NCBI RefSeq assembly: GCF_019711195.1
Contig: NZ_CP081299.1
Coordinates: forward strand, 6,792,501-6,856,500
Length of the DNA stretch: 64,000 bases
Reading direction: 5' to 3'
Source of the DNA: Dyadobacter sp. NIV53
GTDB taxonomy: Bacteria > Bacteroidota > Bacteroidia > Cytophagales > Spirosomataceae
Part shown: in pieces, positions 8,192-18,121 of the stretch
Position numbering within the stretch: the stretch's first letter is position 1
How the letters are laid out: each line of letters begins with the position of its first letter
Notes under the pieces: model-generated
Databases searched by the model: none
The model's input: the letters and a program-made list of their open reading frames with translations, nothing else
What the model was told of the DNA's origin: nothing
Translations under genes and position numbers: made by a program

Positions 8192-9330
8192 ATGAATCGC
8201 AGGATTTTCATCAAAAGCACCAGTACAATTGCTGCTGCAACGGCTTTGACGCCCGAGGCTTTTTCCTTGCCGGTAAAAGAAGTGAAAAATAAACTTCCGA
8301 AATGGAAAGGGTTTAATCTGCTTGACTTTTTTCTCCGGATCCTGCTAATGGAAGAAAAGCCACTACCGACGAACAACTGAAATGGATGAGCGACTGGGGT
8401 TTTGATTTCGTGAGGATTCCGATCGCTTATCCATCATATGTGAAATTTGACAGAAGCCGGAATATTACACCGGATGAAGTATATCAGATTGACGAAGCTG
8501 CCGTTGATCGTATTGATAAATTGGTGGAAGCCGCCCATAAATACAATATTCATGTAAGCCTTAATCTGCATCGTGCGCCGGGTTATTGTATAAATGCCGG
8601 TTTTCATGAGCCTTATAATCTCTGGACTGATCAAAAAGCGCTGGATGCATTTTGTTTCCACTGGAATATGTGGGCCAAACGGTACAAAAATGTTTCGAGG
8701 AAAAAGATCAGTTTTGATCTGTTGAATGAACCAAGTATGCGTGCAGATATGAATGACCAGCTCTCGGAAAGGACTTCAGTGCCGGGAGATATATATCGTA
8801 AATTGGTGATGGAAGCTTCGGAATCAATACGACGGGAGAATCAGGAGCACCTGATAATAGCAGATGGAAATGATGTAGGAAATACTGTAATCCCCGAAAT
8901 TGCTGATCTTGATATTGCTCAAAGCTGCCGGGGTTATCATCCGGGTATTATTTCCCATTATAAAGCACCCTGGGCAATGAAGGATACTGAAAATGTTCCT
9001 GAGCCAAAGTGGCCCGGACAAGTTGGTGAACAATATCTGAGCCGTGCTATGTTGGAAAACTATTATAAACCCTGGATCGATCTGGTAAACAAAGGCGTTG
9101 GTGTGCATTGCGGTGAATGCGGAAGCTGGAACAAAACCCCACATGCGGTATTTCTGGCCTGGTTTGCCGATGTGCTTGATATACTTACTACGAACGGAAT
9201 TGGTTTTTCGCTTTGGGAATTCAGTGGTGATTTTGGTGTTTTAAATTCAAAGAGGGCTGATGTTGCCTACGAAGACTGGCACGGGCAAAAACTGGATAGG
9301 AAGCTATTGAGTCTGATGATGAAATACTGA
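8192..9330 (+). pseudogene. glycoside hydrolase family 5 (cellulase-like) gene with one frameshift
   Basis: Two frames together encode one GH5 protein of about 379 residues. The N-terminus has a Tat-like signal (NRRIFIKST then an Ala/Thr-rich core) and the conserved KWKGFNLLDFF. The frame then breaks in the six-T run at 8327-8332. Adding one T restores SPDPANGRKATTDEQLKWM and joins MSDWGFDFVRIPIAYPSY. In the second part the acid/base Glu is in LLNEPS (Glu at 8728) and the nucleophile Glu in HCGECGSW (Glu at 9115), followed by LWEFSGDFG. Members are secreted beta-glycanases. All catalytic residues are intact, so a sequencing error or very recent mutation is more likely than old decay. A sialate esterase gene lies downstream beyond a decayed toxin locus. 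Confidence 0.88.
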
Positions 9331-9353
9331 AATAAGTCTTTCATATATCAATA

Positions 9354-9759
9354 TTATTCTAATATGTGAACATTTAGACTGGTATAAGGCTTGATACGAA
9401 TAAAATCAACTCTGTTATATGTGTAAAAATCGGTGCAATATTGTTCCGCAACCGCAATATGCAAACAATTATTAAAATCTGTAAAACCGATTTGATTAGC
9501 TTGTTCAATTCCCTTTGAAATTCGATCGACCCGTAAGTGGCTGGAATAGAAATAATAATTCATTAAGTCTGGAACTAATATATTAATTATGCTGCTTCAG
9601 TTTGCCCATTACAAAATCAACTTCTTGAATACTCAGCCAAGAAATGAGGAAAGAATTATCTGTAATACCAGACTCAATCAGATGTTACGAAAATGAATGC
9701 TTAGTTACATTTTGATTGATATAAGAATTAATCAAAACATCGGTATCAAAGTATTTCAT
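9354..9759 (-). pseudogene. decayed PIN-domain (VapC-like) toxin gene
   Basis: Remnant of a PIN ribonuclease spread over more than one frame. It starts at 9759 with MKYFDTDVLIN, whose first Asp matches the catalytic PIN aspartate, and hits TAA at 9687-9685. The same frame continues with FLISWLSIQEVDFVMGKL, resembling the conserved second PIN strand and helix, then stops again. A different frame (start 9563) gives TDFNNCLHIAVAEQYCTDFYTYN and DFIRI, the typical PIN C-terminal third. At least one stop and one shift are needed to explain this, so it is unlikely to make active toxin. Confidence 0.6.
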
Positions 9760-10015
9760 TTCCTTATCGTACATCTGATCAATAATGGTACGAAAATCTA
9801 CGGAAGGGTTAATCTTTGGAGCATTTAACCGACTTTCTTCAACCATTTTTCTTAAAGCGTTATTTCTCTTGATTTGATCAGAATCCAATTGATTTATAGA
9901 CTTTACAGTAATTTCAACATCTTGTTTAGAAAATAGCGTCTTTAATGACTAAAGGAAATTCATTGTTATTTCCTTCTGTATTCAGTCTATAAGTTGTTTC
10001 CAAGATTTCTATTAC
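9760..10015 (-). pseudogene. probable antitoxin remnant upstream of the PIN gene
   Basis: Immediately upstream of the PIN remnant. One frame reads VIEILETTYRLNTEGNN, then EFPLVIKDAIF; a shift leads into SKQDVEITVKSINQLDSDQ and a charged C-terminus (RTIIDQMYDKE) that runs without stop into the toxin frame. The layout and the short ITV strand are like small antitoxins paired with PIN toxins. No intact start-to-stop gene is present. The remaining spacer up to 10236 shows no gene. Assignment rests mainly on position. Confidence 0.4.
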
Positions 10016-10236
10016 TTACAACAAAATTAGAACATATAGTATTGGAGTCATAAATTACCTTTTAACAAATTCTTTGTAGTACAACACACCCATATTGTTT
10101 TCGATGATTTGGATTTTAGATGAATTGCGGGACTGCTAATCAGGAGCTTCATAAATCTTTACTGTTACACAACATTTTAAGTAGAAAACATACCCATTCC
10201 GCATTTTATTAAAAACCAAAATCCATTCAATTCCTC

Positions 10237-12192
10237 ATGAAACGTATTCTCGTTTTTTTGTTTCTGATTTTTAGTACGTCTGCTTTTTCACAAATTAAGC
10301 TTGCCCGCTTATTTTCGGATCATGCGGTATTACAGCGGCAGAAGCCGGTTCCGGTTTGGGGCTGGGCAAAATCCGGTGAAAAAGTAACTGTCACCCTCGC
10401 AGGCCAGACTCAGAGTGCTAAGGCAGATCTTGATGGAAAATGGATGGTGAAGTTTACTCCGCTGGAAGCAGGCGGGCCACACACTTTAACTGTTAGCGCA
10501 AAATCAGGTAAGGCTGCGGTAAATGATATTTTGATCGGGGAAGTATGGTTGTGTTCCGGTCAGTCTAATATGGAATGGTCTGTTTCCCAGGCTAATAATT
10601 TTATTGAAGAAAAAAAGAATGCTGATTTTCCTCAGATCCGGCATTTCAAGGTGGAGCACATGGTTACACTTGCTCCTGAAAAGGATCTTGAAAAAGGAGA
10701 ATGGAAAGTGGCATCGGCAGAAAATGTTGGAAATTTTACTGCAATCGGCTTTTTCTTTGCAAGGGAATTATACCAGAAATTAAATATTCCAATTGGCATT
10801 TTACATTCGTCCTGGGGAGGTTCGCAGATAGAGGGCTGGATCAGTAAAGAAGCTATGCAGAGCAATGATGAATTGAAAGGTTATGCCCAAAATCTGCCCA
10901 AAACATGGGAAGAGGCGGATCTGATCATGGATAAAAAACTTAGAAAACAGCTTTTTAAATCTGTTTCTTATAATCCGGCAATAGCAGATGAGCAAAAATA
11001 CATTACCGGAACTGCTGATTTTTCTACCTGGCAAAATACGGCAGATCCCGTTGGGCAATGGGATTGGAAAGGCCTGATGGGTTTTAGGGGACAAGGATTC
11101 ATGGCAAAAAATATAGAGATTCCTGCTGATATGGCCGCAAAACCAACGACACTTTCTTTACCGGAAAATGATAGTAAAAATGACATTTACATCAATGGGA
11201 AACTGGTTTCTTCTGAAATTCTGAAAGGAACAAGGAAAATTAGTATTCCTGCCGATACCTGGAAAAGCGGCGAAAATCAACTGGTTATAAAGCTGGGAAA
11301 TTTGGTGGCAACACCTTGGTTTGGACCTGGCCTGATGGGAAAAGCAAGTGATTTATATATTGAAGACGGGTTTCAGAAAGTTAGTCTGGCTGCCGACTGG
11401 AAACTAATGCCAGCTTTTGCAGAAAAGCACGAGTATGCACATTTGATGAATAATGTGGGCACAAGTATTTATAATGCGATGATCGTTCCATTGATCCCGT
11501 TTGCAATTCGCGGCTCACTCTGGTATCAGGGTGAGAGTAATGCAGGCCGTGCTTACCAGTATCGCCAGGCTTTTCCTCTAATGATCAATGACTGGCGAAA
11601 ATTGTGGAATGATCCGTTTTCATTTTATTGGGTCCAGCTTTCCAGTTTTGGCGCTTATAACGATAGTAATAAAGGCAGCGGATGGGCAGAACTCCGTGAA
11701 GCACAAAATATGACATTAAGTTTGCCTAAAACTGGCATGGCTGTAACCACAGACATTGGAAATCCAAAAGATATTCATCCGACGAATAAACAGGATGTGG
11801 CTCACAGACTGGCTGTTAACGCATTGAAATTTGATTATGGACAAAATATAGTTTATAGCTCACCATTATATGACCAGGTCAAATTCGACAATGATAAAGC
11901 AATCGTTTCATTCAAACACACGGAAGGCGGATTGATCGTTAAGGATAAATTTGGTTATCTGAAAGGATTTGAAATTGCAGGGGATGACAAAGTTTTTTAT
12001 TATGCCAAAGCAGAAATTGTAAACAACCAGGTTGTAGTCTGGAATCCAAAAGTGCCTAAACCAGTTGCCGTCAGATATGCATGGGCGGATTCTCCGGAAG
12101 ATGCCAATCTGTTTAATGCGGAAGGATTTCCAGCCAGCGGATTCCGTACGGATGACTGGCCTGGTATTACAGCTAAGAGCCAGTTCGAATGA
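10237..12192 (+). CDS. sialate O-acetylesterase (SASA family), secreted
   Basis: 651 residues with an N-terminal signal peptide ending near AFSQIKLA. The SASA/SGNH core shows the nucleophile Ser110 in CSGQSNMEW, the WYQGESNA block (Trp429) and the Asp512/His514 pair in KDIHPTN. An N-terminal Ig-like domain (LFSDHAVLQRQKPVPVWGWA) and an inserted beta-jelly roll around residues 260-390 are typical. The enzyme removes O-acetyl groups from sialic acid or other acetylated glycans in the periplasm or outside the cell. A GH5 gene upstream suggests a small glycan-use locus, though strict co-transcription is not shown. Confidence 0.92.
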   Translation: MKRILVFLFLIFSTSAFSQIKLARLFSDHAVLQRQKPVPVWGWAKSGEKVTVTLAGQTQSAKADLDGKWMVKFTPLEAGGPHTLTVSAKSGKAAVNDILIGEVWLCSGQSNMEWSVSQANNFIEEKKNADFPQIRHFKVEHMVTLAPEKDLEKGEWKVASAENVGNFTAIGFFFARELYQKLNIPIGILHSSWGGSQIEGWISKEAMQSNDELKGYAQNLPKTWEEADLIMDKKLRKQLFKSVSYNPAIADEQKYITGTADFSTWQNTADPVGQWDWKGLMGFRGQGFMAKNIEIPADMAAKPTTLSLPENDSKNDIYINGKLVSSEILKGTRKISIPADTWKSGENQLVIKLGNLVATPWFGPGLMGKASDLYIEDGFQKVSLAADWKLMPAFAEKHEYAHLMNNVGTSIYNAMIVPLIPFAIRGSLWYQGESNAGRAYQYRQAFPLMINDWRKLWNDPFSFYWVQLSSFGAYNDSNKGSGWAELREAQNMTLSLPKTGMAVTTDIGNPKDIHPTNKQDVAHRLAVNALKFDYGQNIVYSSPLYDQVKFDNDKAIVSFKHTEGGLIVKDKFGYLKGFEIAGDDKVFYYAKAEIVNNQVVVWNPKVPKPVAVRYAWADSPEDANLFNAEGFPASGFRTDDWPGITAKSQFE

Positions 12193-12206
12193 TCCTAGCG
12201 TCGTCA

Positions 12207-12227
12207 GGGCGACCCTCTAGGTCGCCC
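12207..12227. repeat. short intergenic inverted repeat
   Basis: GGGCGACC / GGTCGCCC, 8 bp perfect, 5-nt loop, followed by A-rich rather than T-rich sequence. It looks like a REP-type palindrome or weak terminator between the esterase and PQQ dehydrogenase genes; it may be one of a genome-wide family. Confidence 0.6.
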
Positions 12228-12267
12228 AAAACCAAATAATATTAATATTGAAATAAAGCATCTTTAA

Positions 12268-14385
12268 ATGATCAAAAAAGTACTGTTAATTACAGCAGTT
12301 TCTGTCTTTTTACTGGCAGCACAAAACATAACGCAGGATGATAAAATCACTTCCTACACCGAATGGACTGAATATCTTGGTGGCCCGGACCGAAACCATT
12401 ACTCAGATTTAACCCAGATTAATCCTGAAAATGTAAAAGATCTTAAAGTTGCCTGGACTTATTCTACGCCTGATTCAGGACAAATGCAGGTGAACCCCAT
12501 TATTGTAAAAGGGATAATGTATGGTGTGACTTCAACGGTTCAGGCATTTGCAGTAGATGCAGCTACTGGTAAAGAAATCTGGCATTTCGGAGACAAATCC
12601 AAAATCGGTTCCAATACAAGTCGTGGGCTTACTTACTGGAGTGATGGTGAGGATCAGCGGATATTGCACGCAATGGGGCCGTATTTATATGCTTTGGATG
12701 CCCGTACCGGTAAATTGATCGAAAGTTTTGGTGATGGCGGAAAGCTGGACCTGCACACAGGGTTGCCCGAAATTGCAAAGGATAAATACATGGTTTCCAA
12801 TACACCAGGTACAATTTATGAAGATCTGATCATTATGCCGCTACGCCTTTCGGAAGACTCTGATGCAGCTCCGGGAGATTTAAGGGCATTTAATGTACGC
12901 ACCGGAAAATTAGTGTGGACTTTTCATACCATACCGTATCCGGGTGAATTGGGCTACGAAACTTTTCCTCCTGATGCCTATAAAAATACCTATACCGGCG
13001 GAGCAAACAATTGGGCGGGGACCGCAATTGACAGGAAACGAGGTATTTTGTATGTGCCAACCGGATCTGCCGGTTATGATTTTTATGGTGGAAAAAGAAA
13101 AGGTCAAAACCTGTTTGCCAACTGTTTACTTGCCATAGATGCACGCACCGGGAAACGGCTCTGGCATTACCAGACCATGCATCACGATATGTGGGACCGG
13201 GACCTTCCTGCACCTCCCAACCTGATCACTATTACAAAGAATGGCAGGCGAATTGATGCCGTTGCCCAGGTAAGTAAGCAGGGATACGTATTTATTTTTG
13301 ACAGGGTTACAGGAAAACCATTATTTCCTATTAAAGAAGTAGTCGCTCCAAAGTCTGAACTTCCGGGTGAATTTTCCTGGCCTTCGCAACCAGTACCTTC
13401 GTTACCCGCTCCATTTGCAAGACAGGCTTATACGCTTACGGAAAAAGATATCAGTTCGTTTGCTCAGGATCGCGATTCGCTGGTGATGAAATTTAAAACC
13501 TATAAAAAGAATATGTTTGCAGCGCCCGGCAAGGAAGGCACTGTCATTCTGCCGGGTTTTGATGGCGGAGCAGAGTGGGGTGGGGCAGCGGCAGATCCGC
13601 AGGAAGGTATTTTATATGTAAACAGCAATGAAATGGCCTGGATTTTAACAATGAAAGACACACCGAAAGCGAGCGAAATGACATCATTAAGTCCGGGTGA
13701 AAAAGTGTACACAACCTATTGCCCAACCTGCCATGGTGCACAGCGAAAAGGTAATGCAAAAAGTGGTTATCCTTCATTAATTGATGTTGGTTTGCGCCGT
13801 GACCGTAGTTTTGTGAGCAATATTATCACTAGCGGAAAGGGCATGATGCCAGGTTTTACAATGCTTACAGCCGATGAAAAAAATGCATTGATTTCTTTTC
13901 TGTTCAATGATGAAAAGGTGGAGGCCGTTTCGACAACATCAGAAACCAGGAAAATTTATGTGCCTTATCAAAGCACTGGTTACAATAAATTTCTGGATAG
14001 TAAAGGGCTACCGGCTATTTCACCTCCCTGGGGTACACTGAATGCCATTGATCTGAATACAGGAAAATACCTCTGGAAAATACCGTTTGGTGAAGTTGCC
14101 GAACTTAAAGCGAAGGGTTATCCCAATACCGGAACAGAAAATTACGGAGGCCCCGTTGTTACCAAAAGCGGTCTTCTTTTTATTGCCGCAACCAAGGACG
14201 GCAAGTTCAGGGTTTTTAATAAAAAAACAGGTAAATTATTATGGGAAACTGTGCTGCCGGCTGCCGGATTTGCTACTCCTTCTACCTACCAGGTCAATGG
14301 AAAACAATATGTGGTTATAGCCTGCGGCGGGACAAAACTGGGTACTAAAAAAGGGAATCAGTATGTGGCTTTTGCCTTACCCTAA
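12268..14385 (+). CDS. PQQ-dependent dehydrogenase with internal cytochrome c domain
   Basis: 705 residues, signal peptide at the start. The eight-bladed quinoprotein propeller is marked by W-type repeats such as DAATGKEIWHFG, NVRTGKLVWTFH, DARTGKRLWHYQ and NKKTGKLLWET. It most resembles membrane glucose dehydrogenase and relatives, oxidising sugars or alcohols with PQQ in the periplasm. A c-type heme motif CPTCH lies at residues 485-489, with a probable axial Met in GKGMMPGFTML. It is inserted before the last blades rather than attached at the C-terminus, so electrons could pass from PQQ to heme inside one chain. No PQQ synthesis genes are in the window, so cofactor may come from elsewhere. 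Confidence 0.9.
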   Translation: MIKKVLLITAVSVFLLAAQNITQDDKITSYTEWTEYLGGPDRNHYSDLTQINPENVKDLKVAWTYSTPDSGQMQVNPIIVKGIMYGVTSTVQAFAVDAATGKEIWHFGDKSKIGSNTSRGLTYWSDGEDQRILHAMGPYLYALDARTGKLIESFGDGGKLDLHTGLPEIAKDKYMVSNTPGTIYEDLIIMPLRLSEDSDAAPGDLRAFNVRTGKLVWTFHTIPYPGELGYETFPPDAYKNTYTGGANNWAGTAIDRKRGILYVPTGSAGYDFYGGKRKGQNLFANCLLAIDARTGKRLWHYQTMHHDMWDRDLPAPPNLITITKNGRRIDAVAQVSKQGYVFIFDRVTGKPLFPIKEVVAPKSELPGEFSWPSQPVPSLPAPFARQAYTLTEKDISSFAQDRDSLVMKFKTYKKNMFAAPGKEGTVILPGFDGGAEWGGAAADPQEGILYVNSNEMAWILTMKDTPKASEMTSLSPGEKVYTTYCPTCHGAQRKGNAKSGYPSLIDVGLRRDRSFVSNIITSGKGMMPGFTMLTADEKNALISFLFNDEKVEAVSTTSETRKIYVPYQSTGYNKFLDSKGLPAISPPWGTLNAIDLNTGKYLWKIPFGEVAELKAKGYPNTGTENYGGPVVTKSGLLFIAATKDGKFRVFNKKTGKLLWETVLPAAGFATPSTYQVNGKQYVVIACGGTKLGTKKGNQYVAFALP

Positions 14386-14530
14386 ACAAGTGACATTTTA
14401 CGGGAATTTTCCATTGCCGTTTTGGGGTTACAATATTACCCTATTTGAAAATTAAAAGCGTGATATATTGTGTTGGCACGAATATAATTAGGTTAATGAT
14501 GTAAATTTTAACGAAATAAGAAAGGCTCCC

Positions 14531-15655
14531 ATGATCCGTATTACTCCTTTTTATACCAGGCTGGCTCATATTTTAATCAGTCTGATCTGTCTTTCTTACA
14601 TTGCCATTGTAGGCAGGACTTTACTGGCCCCCTTGATTTTCGCATTTCTGTTCTCTCTGCTTTTATTACCATTTGCAGGGTTTCTGGAAAGGAAGTTTAA
14701 GATGCCCCGTTCGCTGTCATCTCTTGTTGCGTTGCTTTCCTTGATTTTGGGTATTACCGGAATTGTTTTTATTCTGGGAACCCAGCTTACCGCTCTGGCT
14801 CAGGACTGGCCGGCTTTTAAGCAACAAGTGCTGGACGGAACAGCCGATCTTCAAAAATGGATTTCAGTCACTTTTCATGTCGATTCAGACGATCAGATCA
14901 ATTATATCAGCGACTCGGCCACAAAAGCAGTTGATACTGGCACCAGTATTATTGGCCATACATTATTATCCGTTTCGTCAATTTTACTATTTCTTCTTTT
15001 TATCTTTCTGTACACATTTTTTATATTACTTCACAGAAGATTATTACTGCGGTTTATCGTGTCATTATTTAGCGAGGAGCACAGTGTGATTGTCTATGAT
15101 ATTGTGAGTCAGATACAGTACATCGTAAAGAAATATATTGTCGGGCTTTTCCTTCAGATGTTAATCGTTACAGGATTATCTTGCCTGGCTTTTTATGTGA
15201 TTGGCGTAAAATACGCGTTTTTACTTGGCCTCATAATGGGCATTTTTAATCTCATCCCCTACATTGGTATTGTTACAGCACTCATTTTAGCTATACTGAT
15301 CACTTTTGCAACCGCTACTACCAGTCATATTTTATTCGTACTGATTGCTGTGGTGCTGATCCATTTGGTGGACAGTAATTATATTATGCCAAAAATTGTT
15401 GGTTCAAAAGTTAAAATCAATACACTTATTGCACTTTTGGGATTGGTTGTCGGTGAGATGATCTGGGGAATTACGGGTATGTTCTTGTCAATTCCTGTAA
15501 TAGCCATCATAAAAGTAATTTTCGACCGCGTAGATGGATTGAAACCGTGGGGTATGGTGCTTGGAGAAGACGACAGCCATCCCGAATCCAAAGCTGCATT
15601 ACACGAAATAGCTGAGGATGAGCAGAAATTGGGTAACGAAGTAAACACAGTTTAG
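14531..15655 (+). CDS. AI-2E family transporter (PerM/YdiK type)
   Basis: 374-residue inner-membrane protein. Two hydrophobic hairpins lie in the first 85 residues, followed by a soluble loop (residues about 95-145) and a long cluster of membrane segments to about residue 340. The conserved GIFNLIPYIGIV and VDSNYIMPKIVGSKV motifs identify the AI-2E transporter / UPF0118 family. Members have been linked to autoinducer-2 export, sodium/proton exchange or small-molecule permeation, and substrate cannot be told from sequence. The C-terminal 30 residues are charged and cytosolic. Monocistronic; a strong terminator follows. Confidence 0.92.
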   Translation: MIRITPFYTRLAHILISLICLSYIAIVGRTLLAPLIFAFLFSLLLLPFAGFLERKFKMPRSLSSLVALLSLILGITGIVFILGTQLTALAQDWPAFKQQVLDGTADLQKWISVTFHVDSDDQINYISDSATKAVDTGTSIIGHTLLSVSSILLFLLFIFLYTFFILLHRRLLLRFIVSLFSEEHSVIVYDIVSQIQYIVKKYIVGLFLQMLIVTGLSCLAFYVIGVKYAFLLGLIMGIFNLIPYIGIVTALILAILITFATATTSHILFVLIAVVLIHLVDSNYIMPKIVGSKVKINTLIALLGLVVGEMIWGITGMFLSIPVIAIIKVIFDRVDGLKPWGMVLGEDDSHPESKAALHEIAEDEQKLGNEVNTV

Positions 15656-15680
15656 GCACCAATTATATACAGGAAAATTC

Positions 15681-15713
15681 AGATAGGCTGCTTTCACAAA
15701 AAGCAGCCTATCT
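15681..15713. terminator. bidirectional intrinsic terminator
   Basis: 14-bp perfect stem AGATAGGCTGCTTT / AAAGCAGCCTATCT with a 5-nt loop, between the convergent transporter and L,D-transpeptidase genes; a T-rich stretch follows on the plus strand. Confidence 0.9.
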
Positions 15714-15715
15714 GT

Positions 15716-17325
15716 TTATTTGGCCGTTAGCGCAATAGTATTATTACTGAATAACCGCTCGGCCATTTTTTTATCATGTCCATACACATCATTACGGAAA
15801 TTGATATGTCCGTTCTGATCAACCCAGGAAGTAAAATAGCCTATAAAAACAGGAATTTCGTTTTTGCCACATAAGCGGACATACTTTTCTTTGCCCAGGT
15901 TCATTGCCTGTGTAATCTTTTCTTCCGTCCATGTACTGTCTTTCCGGAGAAGGAATTCTGCGAGTTTTTTCGGTTCGGCAAGTCTTATACAACCATGACT
16001 GAAAGCACGTTGGGATTCGCCAAACAAACTTTTGGATGGTGTATCATGTAAGTAAATATTGTGACTGTTTGGAAATAAGAACTTAACCAGGCCAAGTGAA
16101 TTGGATTTGCCTGGCTTTTGCCTCACAGATCCGCCATTCCATTCCATATTGTGCTTTGCCAGATAATTTGCATTTTTATGGATACCGGGTAAAATTTCCT
16201 TTTTCAAAATACTTGGAGGAATATTCCAGTATGGACTAAAAACAATTTGATTTAATGTTCCGGAAAAAATAACAGTGCTGTTCGCTTCCGAACCGACGAC
16301 GACATTCATGTTGAAATTTAACTTTCCATTTTCATACACATGCATTTTGAATTCAGGAATGTTGACCAGAATATAATCGGTGGAAGGAGTTGCGGGCGTC
16401 CATCGGATACGTTCCATATTGATCAGCACCTGTTGGATACGTTCGTGAACCGGTACATTCAATTCCCTGAAAAAAGCAGGGCCCGTTTCTCCATCCGGTT
16501 TGAGCCCCATTCTTCCCTGAAACTGTTTGACAGCAGCAGTTAGTGTTGAGTCAAAAATATTGGTACTGTCTGTTTCATTCAAATCTCCTAAATGCATCAG
16601 CCTGTTTTTTATTTCAGATACCAGCGCATTGGAATTTCCTTCTTTCAGCTTTTTGGTTTCAAGCGGAGCCCATTCCTGGTTTTTATCAATCTGGTAATAT
16701 TGAAGCAGTTTTTCTTTTAATAAATTATACTGGCGGTTTACCGGCTCATAAGCCGACAAATTTTTCCCCTTATTTTTAAGTAAAGAATCAAGGAAAACTT
16801 CAGGGTTGATTTTTTTCTGGGAATATACCAATTGAGCTCCTGAACATTGATTTTATGATCTCCTGAATAGGCCAGGCTTGTATATTTAAAAAATTGCTGT
16901 GTGAGCATTAGCTCAGTGCTTACAACAAGTGTATCTTTTGGATTGATCTTTTTGAGTTGTGCAAGAGAGTCTATTCTGGTTTGTAGTGCAGGATTGTACA
17001 ATGAACTGTCACCGGAATAATGAATGTAATCGTTCTGTAAACTCAAAAAAGAAGAAATAAAATCAGCCGTTCCTTCCGGAAAAAACCACGCAAACTGATA
17101 ATTCCGATGGTTGTAAAAACTGTGCATTTTGTTGGACAGGCTGTCCTCCATGGGGTGGGCCAGAATAAACCGGTCCAGTGCAGCACTATCAATAAATAAT
17201 TCAGTAAATGAATTTTCAACAGTAATAGTTGTGTCTCTTACTGCTACCGTAGGTAATTGTTTGGTTTTTTTATTGCAGCCAATAGCAGTAATACACAGAA
17301 AAATGAATATGATAAGTTTTTTCAT
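15716..17325 (-). pseudogene. L,D-transpeptidase (YcbB-type) gene with one frameshift
   Basis: Two overlapping frames encode one YcbB-like L,D-transpeptidase of about 536 residues. The first part (start 17325) is a lipoprotein-type signal (ITAIGC) and the scaffold domain, ending in ELNWYIPRKK. The frame breaks in the seven-T run at 16810-16816; adding one base joins INPEVFLDSLLKNKGKNLSA. Then come a peptidoglycan-binding segment (AVKQFQGRMGLKPDGETG) and the YkuD catalytic domain with SHGCIRL (Cys about residue 446). Such enzymes make 3-3 peptidoglycan crosslinks or attach envelope proteins. All active-site residues are intact. The 3' frame opens at a TTG-derived start, so initiation there is unlikely. 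Likely sequencing error or recent mutation. Confidence 0.88.
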
Positions 17326-17466
17326 TGATGAAATAAAAGATCTGTTACTTATCAGCAATATTACATTATTTTCTCTATTCCAGGCCGGTAAATAAAATTG
17401 CATTTGAACGTATATCAAGTGGTATGATATTTTTTAATTGCTATGATAATCAATTAGATTTCAATT

Positions 17467-17772
17467 ATGAAAAAGCACATTATATGCCACTATAAAAACG
17501 GATCACTTTTGTTTTGCACCACAGAAGGTTTCCAGCCAAAAACGGCTCACCAGATTCTGGACATATTTAATCATCAGGGATTAACCTCCTTATTAGAACC
17601 AAAAGCGAAGAACCTTTTTCAGGTTGTGGGACGTATGTTTGTCGATTATGATCCTTTTGCAGACGGAACCAGCAAGTGGAGAAAAGTTATATCCCAAATG
17701 ACCTGTACAAAAGATGCCCTGGAAAATAAACTTAAGCCGTTTCTTGGTGAAGTATTAAGTACAACAAGGTGA
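17467..17772 (+). CDS. uncharacterised 101-aa protein
   Basis: Not recognised. Small soluble protein starting MKKHIICHYKNGSLLFCTT, with three cysteines and a C-terminal helix-rich half (DALENKLKPFLGEVL). Divergent from the transpeptidase gene, convergent with the next membrane protein gene. Composition and ATG context look genuine. Function unknown. Confidence 0.6.
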   Translation: MKKHIICHYKNGSLLFCTTEGFQPKTAHQILDIFNHQGLTSLLEPKAKNLFQVVGRMFVDYDPFADGTSKWRKVISQMTCTKDALENKLKPFLGEVLSTTR

Positions 17773-17788
17773 TTAGTGGTTAACTTCC

Positions 17789-18121
17789 TTACACACCGCT
17801 AATTGCTCTTTTGAGAAATGCACCTAAAAAACTACCTGCAAAAGTAAGAACCGCAGACCCGTATAAGCTAAAATTTTCAACTTCTGCCTGACCGCCATTT
17901 TCAGGCATTTTGGTAAACAAAAAATATCCTGTAAGTAAGAAAATACATTGCATTATGGCAAGTATCCACCCCTTACGTGGTTCTGCAAAGCCAATGGCCA
18001 CGGCGGACAATGCTGCAATAAGGTAAGGAATATGTATACCCTCGGCCCGTTTTATAACTGTCAATATCAGAGCGCTAGTGCAAATTACCAACATAGCATT
18101 GGCAAACAGCTTACGGTTCAA
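17789..18121 (-). CDS. small integral membrane protein
   Basis: 110 residues with four predicted membrane segments (near 7-22, 30-46, 50-70 and 85-103) and short polar loops. No recognised family. Its start overlaps the end of the upstream TPR gene by 4 bp, indicating translational coupling and a two-gene operon. Function unknown. Confidence 0.7.
   Translation of the reverse strand: MNRKLFANAMLVICTSALILTVIKRAEGIHIPYLIAALSAVAIGFAEPRKGWILAIMQCIFLLTGYFLFTKMPENGGQAEVENFSLYGSAVLTFAGSFLGAFLKRAISGV

Noticed and set aside
8327..8332. Programmed frameshifting at the T run of the GH5 gene (and similar runs in four others)
   Set aside because: No stimulatory structure was seen and five unrelated genes show the same kind of break; error or mutation is simpler.
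12207..12227. Possibility that the scattered hairpins (12.2, 18.7, 47.4, 54.3, 61.2 kb) form a CRISPR or one repeat family
   Set aside because: Their sequences differ and they lie singly between genes; they are best read as separate terminators or palindromes.
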